DNA of 64,000 nucleotides, from positions 162,100 through 226,099 of the forward strand of contig JACRCQ010000073.1 of the NCBI GenBank assembly GCA_016218915.1, written 5' to 3'. How positions within the stretch are numbered: position 1 is the stretch's first letter; every line of letters starts with the position of its first letter. Source of the stretch: Deltaproteobacteria bacterium (GTDB lineage: Bacteria > Myxococcota_A > Polyangia > Polyangiales > Polyangiaceae). Shown piece by piece: positions 21,701-29,934 of the stretch. The translations under genes were made by a program, and so were the position numbers. The notes under the pieces are model-generated. The model was not told the DNA's origin, ran no database searches, and was given only the letters and a program-made list of their open reading frames with translations.

Positions 21701-24102
21701 GCACGCTGGTGTTCGACGTGATGTTTGCCGAGGGGCAGAGACGGTTCCTCGAGACGCTGACTCCCTATGCAAGGCAGTTCCTTCCCGTGATGCCCAAGCC
21801 CGACGTGGACCGCGTGGTGGGGCTTCCCCCGTCGATTGCCCTGGAGCAACGGCGATCGAGATCCGGCGGCAATTCCACCGTAGCGACCGTGACCGAGGTG
21901 GCGCACTACCTTCGATTGCTGTTTGCCAAGGTGGGCACCGCCTACTGTCCCAATTGCGATGTCCCGGTGTCAGCGCTCACGGGCGACGAGGTTCTGGCTC
22001 GCGTGCACGCCACGCCGGGCAAGGGGATGCTGCTGGCTCCGGTGGTGCAGGCCCGCAAAGGCGTCTACATGGACCTGCTGACATCGGCGTCGCGCGCCGG
22101 CATCGAGCAGGCACGGGTCGACGGGGCTGTCATTTCCACGGACAAGCCGCCGCGACTTGCCAAGACGCGCGAGCACACGATCGACCTGATCGTCTACGAA
22201 GGGCCCTTTGCCAGGGTTCCCCGCGAGGCGCTGGAGAGCGCGCTGCACTGGGCCAAGGGGCTGGTGCGCGTGGCAGGGCCGCGCGGCGAAGAGATCCTCT
22301 CGACCACGCGCGCCTGTCCCAGCTGCGGGACCGGCATTCCCGAGCTCGATCCCCGCTGGTTCTCCTTCAATACCAAGCAGGGAGCGTGCGAGGATTGCCA
22401 GGGCACAGGCAAGGAATACGAAGGGTCGAGCGCTCCCTGCACGTCGTGCGAAGGCTCCAGGCTCGCGCCGATCCCCCGGGGCGTGAGAGTCCACGACCGT
22501 CGCTATCACGAAGTCGTGGGGCAGTCGGTGCACAAGGCGCGCGAGGAGATCCGGGCGTGGAAGTTCACCGGCGATCGTGCGCGCATTGCCGGCGGCGCCC
22601 TGTCCGAGCTGATCCGTAGAGTGGACTTCCTGAACGACGTCGGGCTGGGATACCTCGGCCTGGATCGCGATGCGGGCACGCTGTCCGGCGGCGAGATGCA
22701 GCGTTTGCGTCTCTCCGCGCAGCTGGGAGCAGGGTTGACCGGCGCCTTGTACGTGCTCGACGAGCCCACGATCGGCCTTCACCCGAGCGATACCTCCAGG
22801 CTGCTGCGAAACCTTCGGGCGCTGGTGGACACCGGCTCGACCGTGGTGGTGGTGGAGCACGATGCGGACACGATCCGGGCCGCAGATCACATCGTGGATC
22901 TCGGTCCTTCCGGGGGACGTGGCGGCGGCAGGGTCGTGGCCCAGGGTGCGGCTGCGGACGTGCTCGCCGATCCGGCCTCGCCTACCGGTCATTCCCTTCG
23001 CGATCACCGGATGCCTCCGGCTTCGGTGCGTGGCGCAGCTACGGAGCACGTGGTGCTGACCGGGGCGCGGGCCCACAATCTCAAGGGGATTCACGTGCGA
23101 ATCCCTCTGGGAAGGCTGACCGTGGTCGCCGGAGTCTCTGGATCGGGCAAGAGCACGCTCGTGCAGAAGATCCTCTACCCAGCCGTCCGCAAGGCTCTCA
23201 AGCTCGTCGCCGATCCGCCTCTCGCGCACGACCGTCTGCAATGTCCTGCGTCGCTCATCCGCGCCGCAAGCGTGGACCAGCTTCCCATCGGAAGGACGCC
23301 GCGCTCGGTGCCAGCAACGTTCCTCGGGATCTGGGACGACATCCGCAGGCTGTTCGCGGCCACGCCTGAGGCGCAGGTGAAGGGATTCGGCGCGTCGCGC
23401 TTCTCGTTCAACTCGGCAGCGGCTGGCGGCAGGTGCACCACGTGCGACGGGCAAGGGGTGCTCTCCCACGAGATGTCATTCCTTCCGGACGTGATCACCG
23501 CGTGCGACGCTTGCCATGGGAGCCGGTTCGAGTCTGCCACGCTCGAGATTCGCTACCGCGGATTGACCATCGGCGATGTCCTGCGCCTGACCGCGGAAGA
23601 AGCCAGGGAGTTCTTCACATCCCACTCCCGCATCTCGCGTCCGCTCCAGACCCTCTGCGATCTAGGGGTAGGATACGTGCAGCTCGGCCAGGGGTCGCAT
23701 ACGCTGTCCGGTGGAGAGGCGCAGCGTTTGAAGCTCGCACTGGAATTGACGGCCAGCGGGCATCATCGTCCCACGCTCTACGTGCTCGACGAGCCCACGA
23801 CCGGCTTGCACCTATCCGATGTTGCCAGGCTGGTCACCGTACTCCACCAGCTGGTAGATCGGGGCGACACGCTCGTGGTGGTGGAGCACCATCCTGACGT
23901 GATCGCGGCAGCAGACCACGTGATCGAGCTTGGCCCGGAGGGAGGCGACGCAGGCGGAAGGATCGTGGCCGAGGGGGCGCCTGCGGACGTCATGGCCGCG
24001 GGCACGGCGACGGGCAAGGTGCTACGCGCGCTGGCAAGAAACGGATCCAGGCGGGAGCCTGTCAAGAATCCGCGCGCCACAGGTCTCTACGGGCAAGTCT
24101 GA
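18793..24102 (+). CDS. uvrA: Double-length UvrA-family ABC ATPase
   Basis: 1769-residue protein equal to two UvrA subunits end to end; normal UvrA is about 940. Four Walker A sites are visible (near residues 31, 617, 962 and 1446: GVSGAGKSS, GPSGSGKST twice, GVSGSGKST). Four LSGGEAQR/LSGGEMQR signatures follow (near 469, 805, 1296, 1637), each with a LDEPT/LDEPS Walker B. CxxC zinc-binding pairs are kept in both halves (CPSCARAF/CSTCKG, CEACSG/CPVCRG, CPSCGTG/CEDCQG, CTTCDG/CDACHG). UvrA recognises DNA lesions as a dimer; this chain could act as a built-in dimer or a tetra-cassette variant. All motifs look intact. The last 16 bases overlap the convergent next gene. Confidence 0.93.
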   Translation: MNRTVLSVARTHNLKGISLQLEGGELVAVTGVSGAGKSSLCIDTLYAEGQRRFVESFSPYARQFLERHERPPIDKLDPVPAAVAVDRRAPVKSSRSTVATMADVEPYLSALFLREALPMCPDCKVVARHIDAAQAASQALEGLKSARVLVVYPRRVEGTAAYLEARDSLVAAGNRRVLVAGAVRDLDEVRPSEVLGAGGQFDVVLDRVTVGSASRLRVQEAFERGWREGGGVVAVVTEDGARRLVRQGLVCPSCARAFEPARPGLFSYQSPVGACSTCKGFGRVIGLDLRKVIPDPGKSLNERVIRPWSGKAAQWERRVMRKYCERMGIDMDLPWALLTEAQRNAVLDGEGTWKGKKYPGVRLWFKWMEGRAYKMHVRVFLSRYRSYDPCPTCDGKRLNESALSYRIDGMDLSQWHGLELREVVERLERLPTRNAQGDLIRRELVSRVGFLCEVGLGYLTLDRQARTLSGGEAQRVSLTAALGASLTGALIVLDEPTVGLHVTDIPPLVRTMRTLADNGNSVLVVEHEPSVIRATDRVIDLGPGAGARGGEILFSGTPAALAKRSDLPTGRALADLDANRKWPRRTPRSWLTVRNARANNLAGLDVRLPLGVVCALSGPSGSGKSTLAEEVLYRAVAAHLSVADVEPAGDHDRIEGLESLYNVVLVDQAPLGRTSRGNPATYTKAWDRIRDRFANEPSAKSAGFGPSHFSFNVSAGRCEACSGEGYETVEMQFLADVSLLCPVCRGKRFRSEVLEVRYRGRSVADVLQMTVDEVLEWADDDAHLTRSLQPLTRLGLGYLPLGQPLSTLSGGEAQRLKLARALRGSVDGTLFVLDEPSAGLHPEDVGYLVDAMHDLASRGASVIVVDHDLQVIRACDWVVDLGPGAGRDGGNVVAEGTPEHIAQGKGRTALALREAALPAARSARKAADRPAVGDAIQIQNAREHNLREVTCAIPKEKLVVVTGPSGSGKSTLVFDVMFAEGQRRFLETLTPYARQFLPVMPKPDVDRVVGLPPSIALEQRRSRSGGNSTVATVTEVAHYLRLLFAKVGTAYCPNCDVPVSALTGDEVLARVHATPGKGMLLAPVVQARKGVYMDLLTSASRAGIEQARVDGAVISTDKPPRLAKTREHTIDLIVYEGPFARVPREALESALHWAKGLVRVAGPRGEEILSTTRACPSCGTGIPELDPRWFSFNTKQGACEDCQGTGKEYEGSSAPCTSCEGSRLAPIPRGVRVHDRRYHEVVGQSVHKAREEIRAWKFTGDRARIAGGALSELIRRVDFLNDVGLGYLGLDRDAGTLSGGEMQRLRLSAQLGAGLTGALYVLDEPTIGLHPSDTSRLLRNLRALVDTGSTVVVVEHDADTIRAADHIVDLGPSGGRGGGRVVAQGAAADVLADPASPTGHSLRDHRMPPASVRGAATEHVVLTGARAHNLKGIHVRIPLGRLTVVAGVSGSGKSTLVQKILYPAVRKALKLVADPPLAHDRLQCPASLIRAASVDQLPIGRTPRSVPATFLGIWDDIRRLFAATPEAQVKGFGASRFSFNSAAAGGRCTTCDGQGVLSHEMSFLPDVITACDACHGSRFESATLEIRYRGLTIGDVLRLTAEEAREFFTSHSRISRPLQTLCDLGVGYVQLGQGSHTLSGGEAQRLKLALELTASGHHRPTLYVLDEPTTGLHLSDVARLVTVLHQLVDRGDTLVVVEHHPDVIAAADHVIELGPEGGDAGGRIVAEGAPADVMAAGTATGKVLRALARNGSRREPVKNPRATGLYGQV

Positions 24103-25121
24103 CGCCAGACGTCCAGATCCCGGTGCTTGAGGATGGCATTGAGCTGCAGAGAGGCCGCCTGGGAGCAGGCGTCGGCGAACACGATCCCGGTGTCGTCGTA
24201 TTCGCACATGAATACCGGCTTTCCGGCAGCAACGAAGCCGGACATGTCACCGCACCAGCCCTGATCGAAGCAGTCTTCGGTCAGGGCCCAGTCGAAGTAG
24301 GACAGGAGCTCTGCCGCCTGATCTTGATCGTTCTTCAATCCTATGGATAGCCCTCGGGCGTGCGCTGCGTCAGCGAGCCACTTGTTGTATGCGAGCTGAT
24401 CGGCCGCGGTGAGGGGGAATCCGGTGTCTGCACCATACGTGTCGATGTTGTCCGGCTCCAGCCCGTCGAATCCCTTGGACTTGCACTGATCCATGCGCGC
24501 TTCCATGATCGGTGCGAGCTTGGCGATCTGACGTATGTCCAGGAACTTCTCGCCTGGCCATCCGGGGTACTCGTTGCCGATCACCTCTGCCGGGAAGTCA
24601 TTCTTGTCCGGGCGGTAGTCCTCCCAGCTTCCGGCACTCATGTAGCAGATGACTTTGCGGTTCTTCGCGTGGAGCGCCTGCACGACGCTGGCATCGTTGT
24701 CGAACATGTCAATGTCGAACACTTCTGCGTCGACGTTCGTGTCGACCGGCGTGTCGAGCTGCCATTGCCACGTAGCCTTGACCGGGGGCTTCCACCAGCT
24801 CTGCGCGCCCGCGCTTCCGGCCTGTCCCGCAGAGCCGCCGGTTGCAGAGCCCCCAGCTCCGCCCTGGCCGCTCCCCGCGGTTCCTCCGGTTGCGCTGCCT
24901 GCGGTTCCTCCCGTGGCGCTGCCTCCTGCTCCCCCGGTCGCGGCCCCTCCGGTACCGGACTGCCCACCCGAGCCCCCCGGGCCGCTGCCGCCAGCGCTCT
25001 CGGCAGCCGCATCCTGAGGCGTCCCTCCCGCCCCCGGCGCAGGCGCCGAGTCGTCCGAGGAGCACCCTGCGATCCATCCCACCAGGGCGAGCGCGACCGG
25101 AACCAGAGCGTGCTTGATCAT
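24087..25121 (-). CDS. GH114-like polygalactosaminidase lipoprotein
   Basis: 344-residue lipoprotein. The signal ends in a lipobox (WIAGC), followed by about 90 residues of Gly/Ser/Thr-rich linker. The TIM-barrel-like domain (about 108-344) shows the GH114 / endo-alpha-1,4-polygalactosaminidase pattern: WQWQLD near the start, VFDIDMFDND, KVICYMSAGSWEDYRPD, FDGLEPDNID (likely catalytic acids), GLSIGLKNDQDQ and VFMCEYDD. Family enzymes cleave galactosaminogalactan-type polysaccharides, so an exopolysaccharide or prey-matrix target is plausible. ATG 25121 has GAGGGGAAGG upstream. Its 3' end overlaps uvrA. Confidence 0.85.
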   Translation of the reverse strand: MIKHALVPVALALVGWIAGCSSDDSAPAPGAGGTPQDAAAESAGGSGPGGSGGQSGTGGAATGGAGGSATGGTAGSATGGTAGSGQGGAGGSATGGSAGQAGSAGAQSWWKPPVKATWQWQLDTPVDTNVDAEVFDIDMFDNDASVVQALHAKNRKVICYMSAGSWEDYRPDKNDFPAEVIGNEYPGWPGEKFLDIRQIAKLAPIMEARMDQCKSKGFDGLEPDNIDTYGADTGFPLTAADQLAYNKWLADAAHARGLSIGLKNDQDQAAELLSYFDWALTEDCFDQGWCGDMSGFVAAGKPVFMCEYDDTGIVFADACSQAASLQLNAILKHRDLDVWRQTCP

Positions 25122-25145
25122 TGCCTTCCCCTCGCAGTCAATGCG

Positions 25146-25562
25146 CTATTCGTAGATGACATTGGAATCCTTCGGGCGACCCCTTCTCGCATCCTTGCCC
25201 GCGTCCCGAGGGGGCGGATACCGGGGATCCACTGCGGCCTCCCCTGGCGCGTCCGACGAAGCGTCGGCAGCCGCGCTCGGCGAAGCGTCCGCAGCCGCGT
25301 CCGTCGAATCGGTCCTGGCCGGCGGCGAGCTCGCAGGAGGTGGCACTGCAGAGACGATCACGGGCGAGCTTCCCATGGGGACGATGGGCGACCCTTCCTG
25401 GGGCGTGTCGCCGGCGGAAGGCGAGGCTGCCAGCGACTTGCAGGCTTCCAGCAGTGCGCTCGCAGCGCCGAGTCCCAAGGCTGCCACCACGATCGCTCCC
25501 AGACGCAGCCGTCGCGCCGTCACCCTGCCGCGGTCATCGATCCATCTCCGAGCGCGTGTCAT
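25146..25562 (-). CDS. Small Pro/Ala/Asp-rich lipoprotein paired with radical SAM
   Basis: 138-residue protein whose ATG overlaps the stop of the upstream radical SAM gene by 4 bases. A basic N-terminus (residues 1-20) precedes a hydrophobic segment (LGAIVVAALGLGAASALLEAC) ending in a lipobox-like LEAC. The rest is low complexity: a Ser/Pro segment, an Asp/Ala segment, then DPRYPPPRDAGKDARRGR and the end SNVIYE. I recognise no domain. The PPPRDAG motif resembles the PPDAG/PPPFDAG repeats fused to the other radical SAM protein at 27659. A modification substrate is a reasonable guess, not shown. Confidence 0.7.
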   Translation of the reverse strand: MTRARRWIDDRGRVTARRLRLGAIVVAALGLGAASALLEACKSLAASPSAGDTPQEGSPIVPMGSSPVIVSAVPPPASSPPARTDSTDAAADASPSAAADASSDAPGEAAVDPRYPPPRDAGKDARRGRPKDSNVIYE

Positions 25563-26956
25563 TGCAGGTCCTGCTTTGCGTGGATGCGTTGCCCGAAGCC
25601 GGCAGCATACCAGACCCGAAAGAGCGCGTCATGCAGGCGCGGCATGGGAAGCCGGGTGAGAGCGCCGAGCACGCGGCGGACTTCGGGAAATTCCACAGCA
25701 AGGCCGAGGAGCTTGTGGAGACGCTCGATGCGGTCCCGGTCGGTGGCGCTGCCATACTTGAACGGCGACACAGCGAGATAGCTGTATCCGATCCGGTCGT
25801 GATCGCCGTCGTACCACCCTTCTTGGACCGCGCGCTCTCCCAGCGGTGTTCCTGGATACGGCTGCAGCAGCGTGGCTTCTGCGTAGTCGGGCCTGCATTC
25901 CACGTTGAGATCCACGGTCTTGAGAGCATCGTCGAACGTCTCCGTGGGAATACCGAGCATGCTGAAGGTCAGCACGCGGATGCCGGCTTCCCTCAGGTGT
26001 CTGCTCGCTGCGACGATCTGCTCACGCGAGATCGTTCTCCCCAGGATCTCCCGGCGGATCCGATCGTCGCCCGACTCCACTCCCATTCCAGCGGCCTGGC
26101 ATCCATGGCTCGCGAGCATGCGTGCGGCGTCGGCCGTCACATGATCAGGACGGACTTTGCAGAAGAAGGGGCTGCGGATATCACGGTGGATTCTTCCCGT
26201 CAGCTCTTCGGCCCAGGAAGCCTGGCTGAGAAGGCTCGCATCCGCGAGCCAGACTTGGCCGAGTCCCCATCGGCGCTGGACCTCGCCGATCTCTCGCACG
26301 ACCGCCGCTGGCGATCGGAGACGCAGGTGTCTGATCTTGGGACCATAGAGCGCGTGGTATCCGGCGCTCGCGCAGTAGGTGCACCTGAAAGCGCAACCAC
26401 GGGATGCGAGGAACGGCTTGACGTGAAAGCGGGCGCGCCGCGGGAACGGATCGTAGACCAGGTCGAACGCAGGGGAGGGGAGCGCGTCGAGGTCCTGGGG
26501 CGGTGGACGAACCGGCCCGCGAACCACGGCGGCATCCGCGCCGCGACCCGCCTTGTACCAGGCACCGGCAATCGGCTCGCGCGACGTGCCTGCTCCGAGC
26601 CGTGGCAGCAGCTCGACGACCGAATGCTCGGCCTCTCCGATGACAAGGGCATCGACATCAGGATGGCGGATCATCTCCGGCACGAACGTGGGGTGGGCGC
26701 CGCCGAAGAGCGTTGGGACGCCGAAGGCGCGTCGCACGTGCGCAGCCCACTCGAGGTAGACGGTGTGCATGCCGGTGGTTGCGCTGAACCCCACGACGTC
26801 GACGCGGTCGCGGCGCAGCTGTTGCACCAGATGACGAGCGCTCCGGGCTTCCTTCCAGAACACCTGGTGGCCATGCTCGCGAAGGGCGCTCGCGACGTAG
26901 AGCATCCCCAAAGGCACGACATTGCGAGATGCGAGCACTGCGAGAGCGACGCGCAT
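25559..26956 (-). CDS. B12-binding-type radical SAM protein
   Basis: 465-residue radical SAM enzyme with an N-terminal Rossmann domain of the B12-binding type (about 1-140, with VVGFSATTGMHTVYLEWA and LFGGAHPTFVPEM). The radical SAM barrel follows, with the 4Fe-4S motif CAFRCTYC (Cx3Cx2C). The strand KVRPDHVT and GMGVESGDDRIRREILGR are typical of this class, and a C-terminal helical tail ends the protein. The substrate is unknown; relatives act in hopanoid, bacteriochlorophyll, methylation and peptide modification. It overlaps the small lipoprotein gene by 4 bases, implying a joint function. No clear ribosome site precedes ATG 26956. Confidence 0.9.
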   Translation of the reverse strand: MRVALAVLASRNVVPLGMLYVASALREHGHQVFWKEARSARHLVQQLRRDRVDVVGFSATTGMHTVYLEWAAHVRRAFGVPTLFGGAHPTFVPEMIRHPDVDALVIGEAEHSVVELLPRLGAGTSREPIAGAWYKAGRGADAAVVRGPVRPPPQDLDALPSPAFDLVYDPFPRRARFHVKPFLASRGCAFRCTYCASAGYHALYGPKIRHLRLRSPAAVVREIGEVQRRWGLGQVWLADASLLSQASWAEELTGRIHRDIRSPFFCKVRPDHVTADAARMLASHGCQAAGMGVESGDDRIRREILGRTISREQIVAASRHLREAGIRVLTFSMLGIPTETFDDALKTVDLNVECRPDYAEATLLQPYPGTPLGERAVQEGWYDGDHDRIGYSYLAVSPFKYGSATDRDRIERLHKLLGLAVEFPEVRRVLGALTRLPMPRLHDALFRVWYAAGFGQRIHAKQDLQ

Positions 26957-26973
26957 GGGGTTGACTCAAAGGC

Positions 26974-27390
26974 TCAGCGACCCGGCTCCCACGTCGCATT
27001 CTGCAGAAGGTACCGCTTGCTGGCATGGTCCAGGTCCGTGCCCGGCGAAACCGGGATTCCCTGCATCTCAGGCTCCCCCGGCTTCTTGACGAAGACCGGC
27101 AGGTCATGGCGCTCGACCACGACCCCGGTCACACGAAGCCGCTTGCCCTTGCCCTGCCCTTCATAGAAGCCTTCCGGCCAGGAATCGAGGCCGTCGATCC
27201 AAACGACTCCTGCGCTGGTCTCGAGCATGGCGCCCAGCTTCGCGTTGGCAGCGGTGCCGTCCACGACCACCCGCTGCCCCACGACCGATGCCCAATCCTT
27301 GACGACCGTCGTTTCGGCGCGCGCGCAGCCTGCGTTGCACGCGACCAAGGATGCGACCAGCACAGCTCGGAAGAGGCAATTCGATGCCAT
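26974..27390 (-). CDS. Small secreted protein, unknown
   Basis: 138-residue exported protein. A signal peptide or lipoprotein signal is followed by Cys-containing sequence (VACNAGCARAE). The mature part is compact and beta-rich: WASVVGQRVVVDGTAANAK, VVWIDGLDSWPEGFYEGQ, KRLRVTGVVVERHDLPVF. The pattern 'VGQRVVVDGTA...RVTGVV' suggests an OB-fold-like barrel, but I cannot name a family. ATG 27390 is chosen because it opens the signal. It lies 17 bases upstream of the radical SAM gene on the same strand and may be cotranscribed with it. Confidence 0.7.
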   Translation of the reverse strand: MASNCLFRAVLVASLVACNAGCARAETTVVKDWASVVGQRVVVDGTAANAKLGAMLETSAGVVWIDGLDSWPEGFYEGQGKGKRLRVTGVVVERHDLPVFVKKPGEPEMQGIPVSPGTDLDHASKRYLLQNATWEPGR

Positions 27391-27658
27391 GGTCTGCAGA
27401 TGATACCCCAACGGCGACAAGCGGTCCAAGACGCCCTTGGGCGGCGTGCCCGGCTCGGCACAGCACGCCGCGACCGTGTCGATCCAAGCTGATCCATCGC
27501 CGGACTCGAAGCGCGCGGACTCCGGCTGCCGCCCGAAGCCTCGTTCTTCCCATTCGCGTGGAGCCTATAGCAGAGTTGCGCCTGAGCCCCGGGACGTCGC
27601 TTGACACTCGTCTGGCCTTGGTGTGACCTGGAAGACTCTCCAACCACAAGGGGATGCC

Positions 27659-29905
27659 ATGCGCTTCATACTCATCGGTGCGGATTTCGAAGAAAACCTC
27701 GGGATGTGCATGATCAAGACGAGCCTGGAGCAGGCAGGGCACCAGGTGCGGGTGCTGGCATTCAATGAAGCGGACCAGGCCCGACAGCTCGTGGCAAGTG
27801 TGATGGCTACACGGGCCGACGCCGTGGGCTTGAGCATCCAATTCCAGCACCGCGCCCAGGACTTCCTCGCTCTTGCGCGTCAGCTGCGCGCAGCGGGATT
27901 CAAGGGGCACATCACCTGCGGCGGCCAGTTCCCCTCCATGGCATGGCAGGAAGTGCTCAACGGACGCTGGGGCGTTTCGAGCATCGTCCTGTACGAGGGA
28001 GAGGAGACGATTGTCGAGCTGGCAGCGGCGATCGTCGAAGGAAAGAGGCTGCAGGAGGTTGCAGGGCTGGCGCTGCTCACCGACGACGGGGTTGCCTACC
28101 GGACGCGGTCGCGGGCGATGTGCGAGAGCCTCGACGCCCTGCCCGTGGCGCACAGGTACCGGCACCACACGCGCCATCTCGGGGTTGCATTCGTGCCGAT
28201 CTCCGGAAGCCGCGGCTGCTGGGGAGGCTGCTCGTTCTGCTCGATCAGCACGTTGTACCGCGATGCGCGGCAGCACGGCTGGACGCGGAGCATCCGATGG
28301 CGCAGCCCGGAAGGGATTGCGGCGGAGATGGGCGCCCTGGCGCATGCAGCCGGGGGCTCTGCGGTGTTCTGCTTCCACGACGACAACTTCCTTCTGCCTC
28401 GCCCGGCGGATTCGATCGAGCGGGTACGGGGGCTGCGCGAAGCGCTGGATCGCCACGAGCCAGGTGTGGTCGGCTTCGTGGGCAAGTGCAGGCCTGATTC
28501 CATGACTCCGGAGCTCGCACGCGAGCTCGCTCGTCTCGGCGTGATTCGCATGTACGTGGGAATCGAGAACGCCTCGGAGGCGGGGTGCAAGCACCTGAAT
28601 CGACGCACCACGATCGCCCAGATGGGCGCAGCGCTCGATTCCCTCGCCGCTGCGGGGATCTTCACCTGCTACAACCTTCTGGTGTTCGAGCCCGAGACCA
28701 CGCTCGATGACGTACGAGACAACATTGCATTCATGCGCTCGCATCTGCGTCATCCCGTGAACTTCTGCAGGGCGGAGGCCTACCACGGCACGCCGCTTCA
28801 CCTGCAGCTGCGCGAGTCGGGGCGTCTCGGTGGGAGCTATCTCGGCTGGGACTACCGCATACGCGACGACCGGGCGGAGCTCCTGTTCCGCATGTTTGCT
28901 GCAGCGTTCCGGGAGCGCAACTTCGGTGCCCACGGCGTGGCGAACCGGCACATGAGCATCGGGTATTGCGTCAAGCTCCTGGAGCACTTCTACGAGGACA
29001 GCTCGGGGCGCAGGGGGCTCATTGCGCACAAGGCAGCGGAGATCACGCGGGACCTTACGCTGGAGTCCGCCGACTTCCTCGAGCAGGCGCTGCGCCTCGC
29101 TGAGCAGTGCGAGCTCGGGGACCGCGAGCGCATCGAGCGGGAGACCGCGCTCCTGGGTCTGAGAATCGCCGCCGCGGACCAGCATTGGCACGTCGTCCTC
29201 GACAAGCTGATGGCAGAGATGGAAGAGTTCACGAGGCAGGCGAAACGTCCTGCGTTCCTTCGCAACACGCGGAAGGCGGTCGATCTCGCCCGAAAGCTCG
29301 GACTCGCGGCCTGCATCGGTGTCTGGGGCGCAGGCTGCAGCGGAAAGACCGAGACCTCGGACCCGCTGCCTCCACCGCAGGACGGCGGCGCGGACGTCAA
29401 GGACTCGCAGACCGAGGACATCTTCATGGCCGATTGCGTTCCCCCTGACGCTGGCCAGGACATCATGGTGGTCGACGACGTGCCGGCCGACGCCGGCGTG
29501 GATGTCCAGCAGGCGGATCCCCCTCCGTTCGACGCTGGCGTCGAAGACGTCAGCCCGTTCGACAGCTGGGCAGACCCTGTTCCGCCCGATGCTGCGGAAG
29601 CGGTCCTGGACATGGATCGGTTCCACGACACAGCGCCGAGGCGCGCGCTGCGCACCAAGGATCTTCCCTTGTTCCAGCCGCCCCAGGTCAGGATGCAAGC
29701 ATCGCGAGACGGTGCGAGGGTGGTCGTGAAGCTGTGCGGCCACGGGCGCGGAATGACCACGAGGTGGCAGGCCAGCGGCGAGATCGAGGGAGATGGGGGC
29801 CAGGTGGTGTGGACCCCAGGCTCGCCCGAGGACCAGCTCCGCGTGGCGGTCCGCTCCCATGGCGGCGTTGCCGTGGTCTCGCTGCGCGCCATCGATATCG
29901 TGTAG
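27659..29905 (+). CDS. B12-type radical SAM fused to lipoprotein-like tail
   Basis: 748 residues. It has a B12-binding-type Rossmann domain (about 1-130), then a radical SAM barrel (about 175-400) with the cluster motif GCWGGCSFC (C187, C191, C194) and MYVGIENASEAG, and helices to about 535. After that comes an unexpected segment: a basic stretch and hydrophobic run ending in a lipobox-like WGAGC (about 540-560). A Pro/Asp/Ala-rich stretch follows (about 563-640) with VPPDAGQD, VPADAGVD, PPPFDAGVE and VPPDAAEA, then a beta-rich end (VVVKLCGHG to VSLRAIDIV). The tail looks like a small lipoprotein appended to the enzyme. ATG 27659 has AAGGGG upstream. It diverges from the other radical SAM unit. 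Confidence 0.88.
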   Translation: MRFILIGADFEENLGMCMIKTSLEQAGHQVRVLAFNEADQARQLVASVMATRADAVGLSIQFQHRAQDFLALARQLRAAGFKGHITCGGQFPSMAWQEVLNGRWGVSSIVLYEGEETIVELAAAIVEGKRLQEVAGLALLTDDGVAYRTRSRAMCESLDALPVAHRYRHHTRHLGVAFVPISGSRGCWGGCSFCSISTLYRDARQHGWTRSIRWRSPEGIAAEMGALAHAAGGSAVFCFHDDNFLLPRPADSIERVRGLREALDRHEPGVVGFVGKCRPDSMTPELARELARLGVIRMYVGIENASEAGCKHLNRRTTIAQMGAALDSLAAAGIFTCYNLLVFEPETTLDDVRDNIAFMRSHLRHPVNFCRAEAYHGTPLHLQLRESGRLGGSYLGWDYRIRDDRAELLFRMFAAAFRERNFGAHGVANRHMSIGYCVKLLEHFYEDSSGRRGLIAHKAAEITRDLTLESADFLEQALRLAEQCELGDRERIERETALLGLRIAAADQHWHVVLDKLMAEMEEFTRQAKRPAFLRNTRKAVDLARKLGLAACIGVWGAGCSGKTETSDPLPPPQDGGADVKDSQTEDIFMADCVPPDAGQDIMVVDDVPADAGVDVQQADPPPFDAGVEDVSPFDSWADPVPPDAAEAVLDMDRFHDTAPRRALRTKDLPLFQPPQVRMQASRDGARVVVKLCGHGRGMTTRWQASGEIEGDGGQVVWTPGSPEDQLRVAVRSHGGVAVVSLRAIDIV

Positions 29906-29934
29906 TCCCTCCCCCTATCGCCACGTCGGCCAGC

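Noticed and set aside
27161..29860. A very long open frame on the minus strand opposite the radical SAM fusion gene
   Set aside because: It is a by-product of high GC and codon bias in the plus-strand gene. It lacks any recognisable domain, while the plus strand has clear radical SAM motifs.
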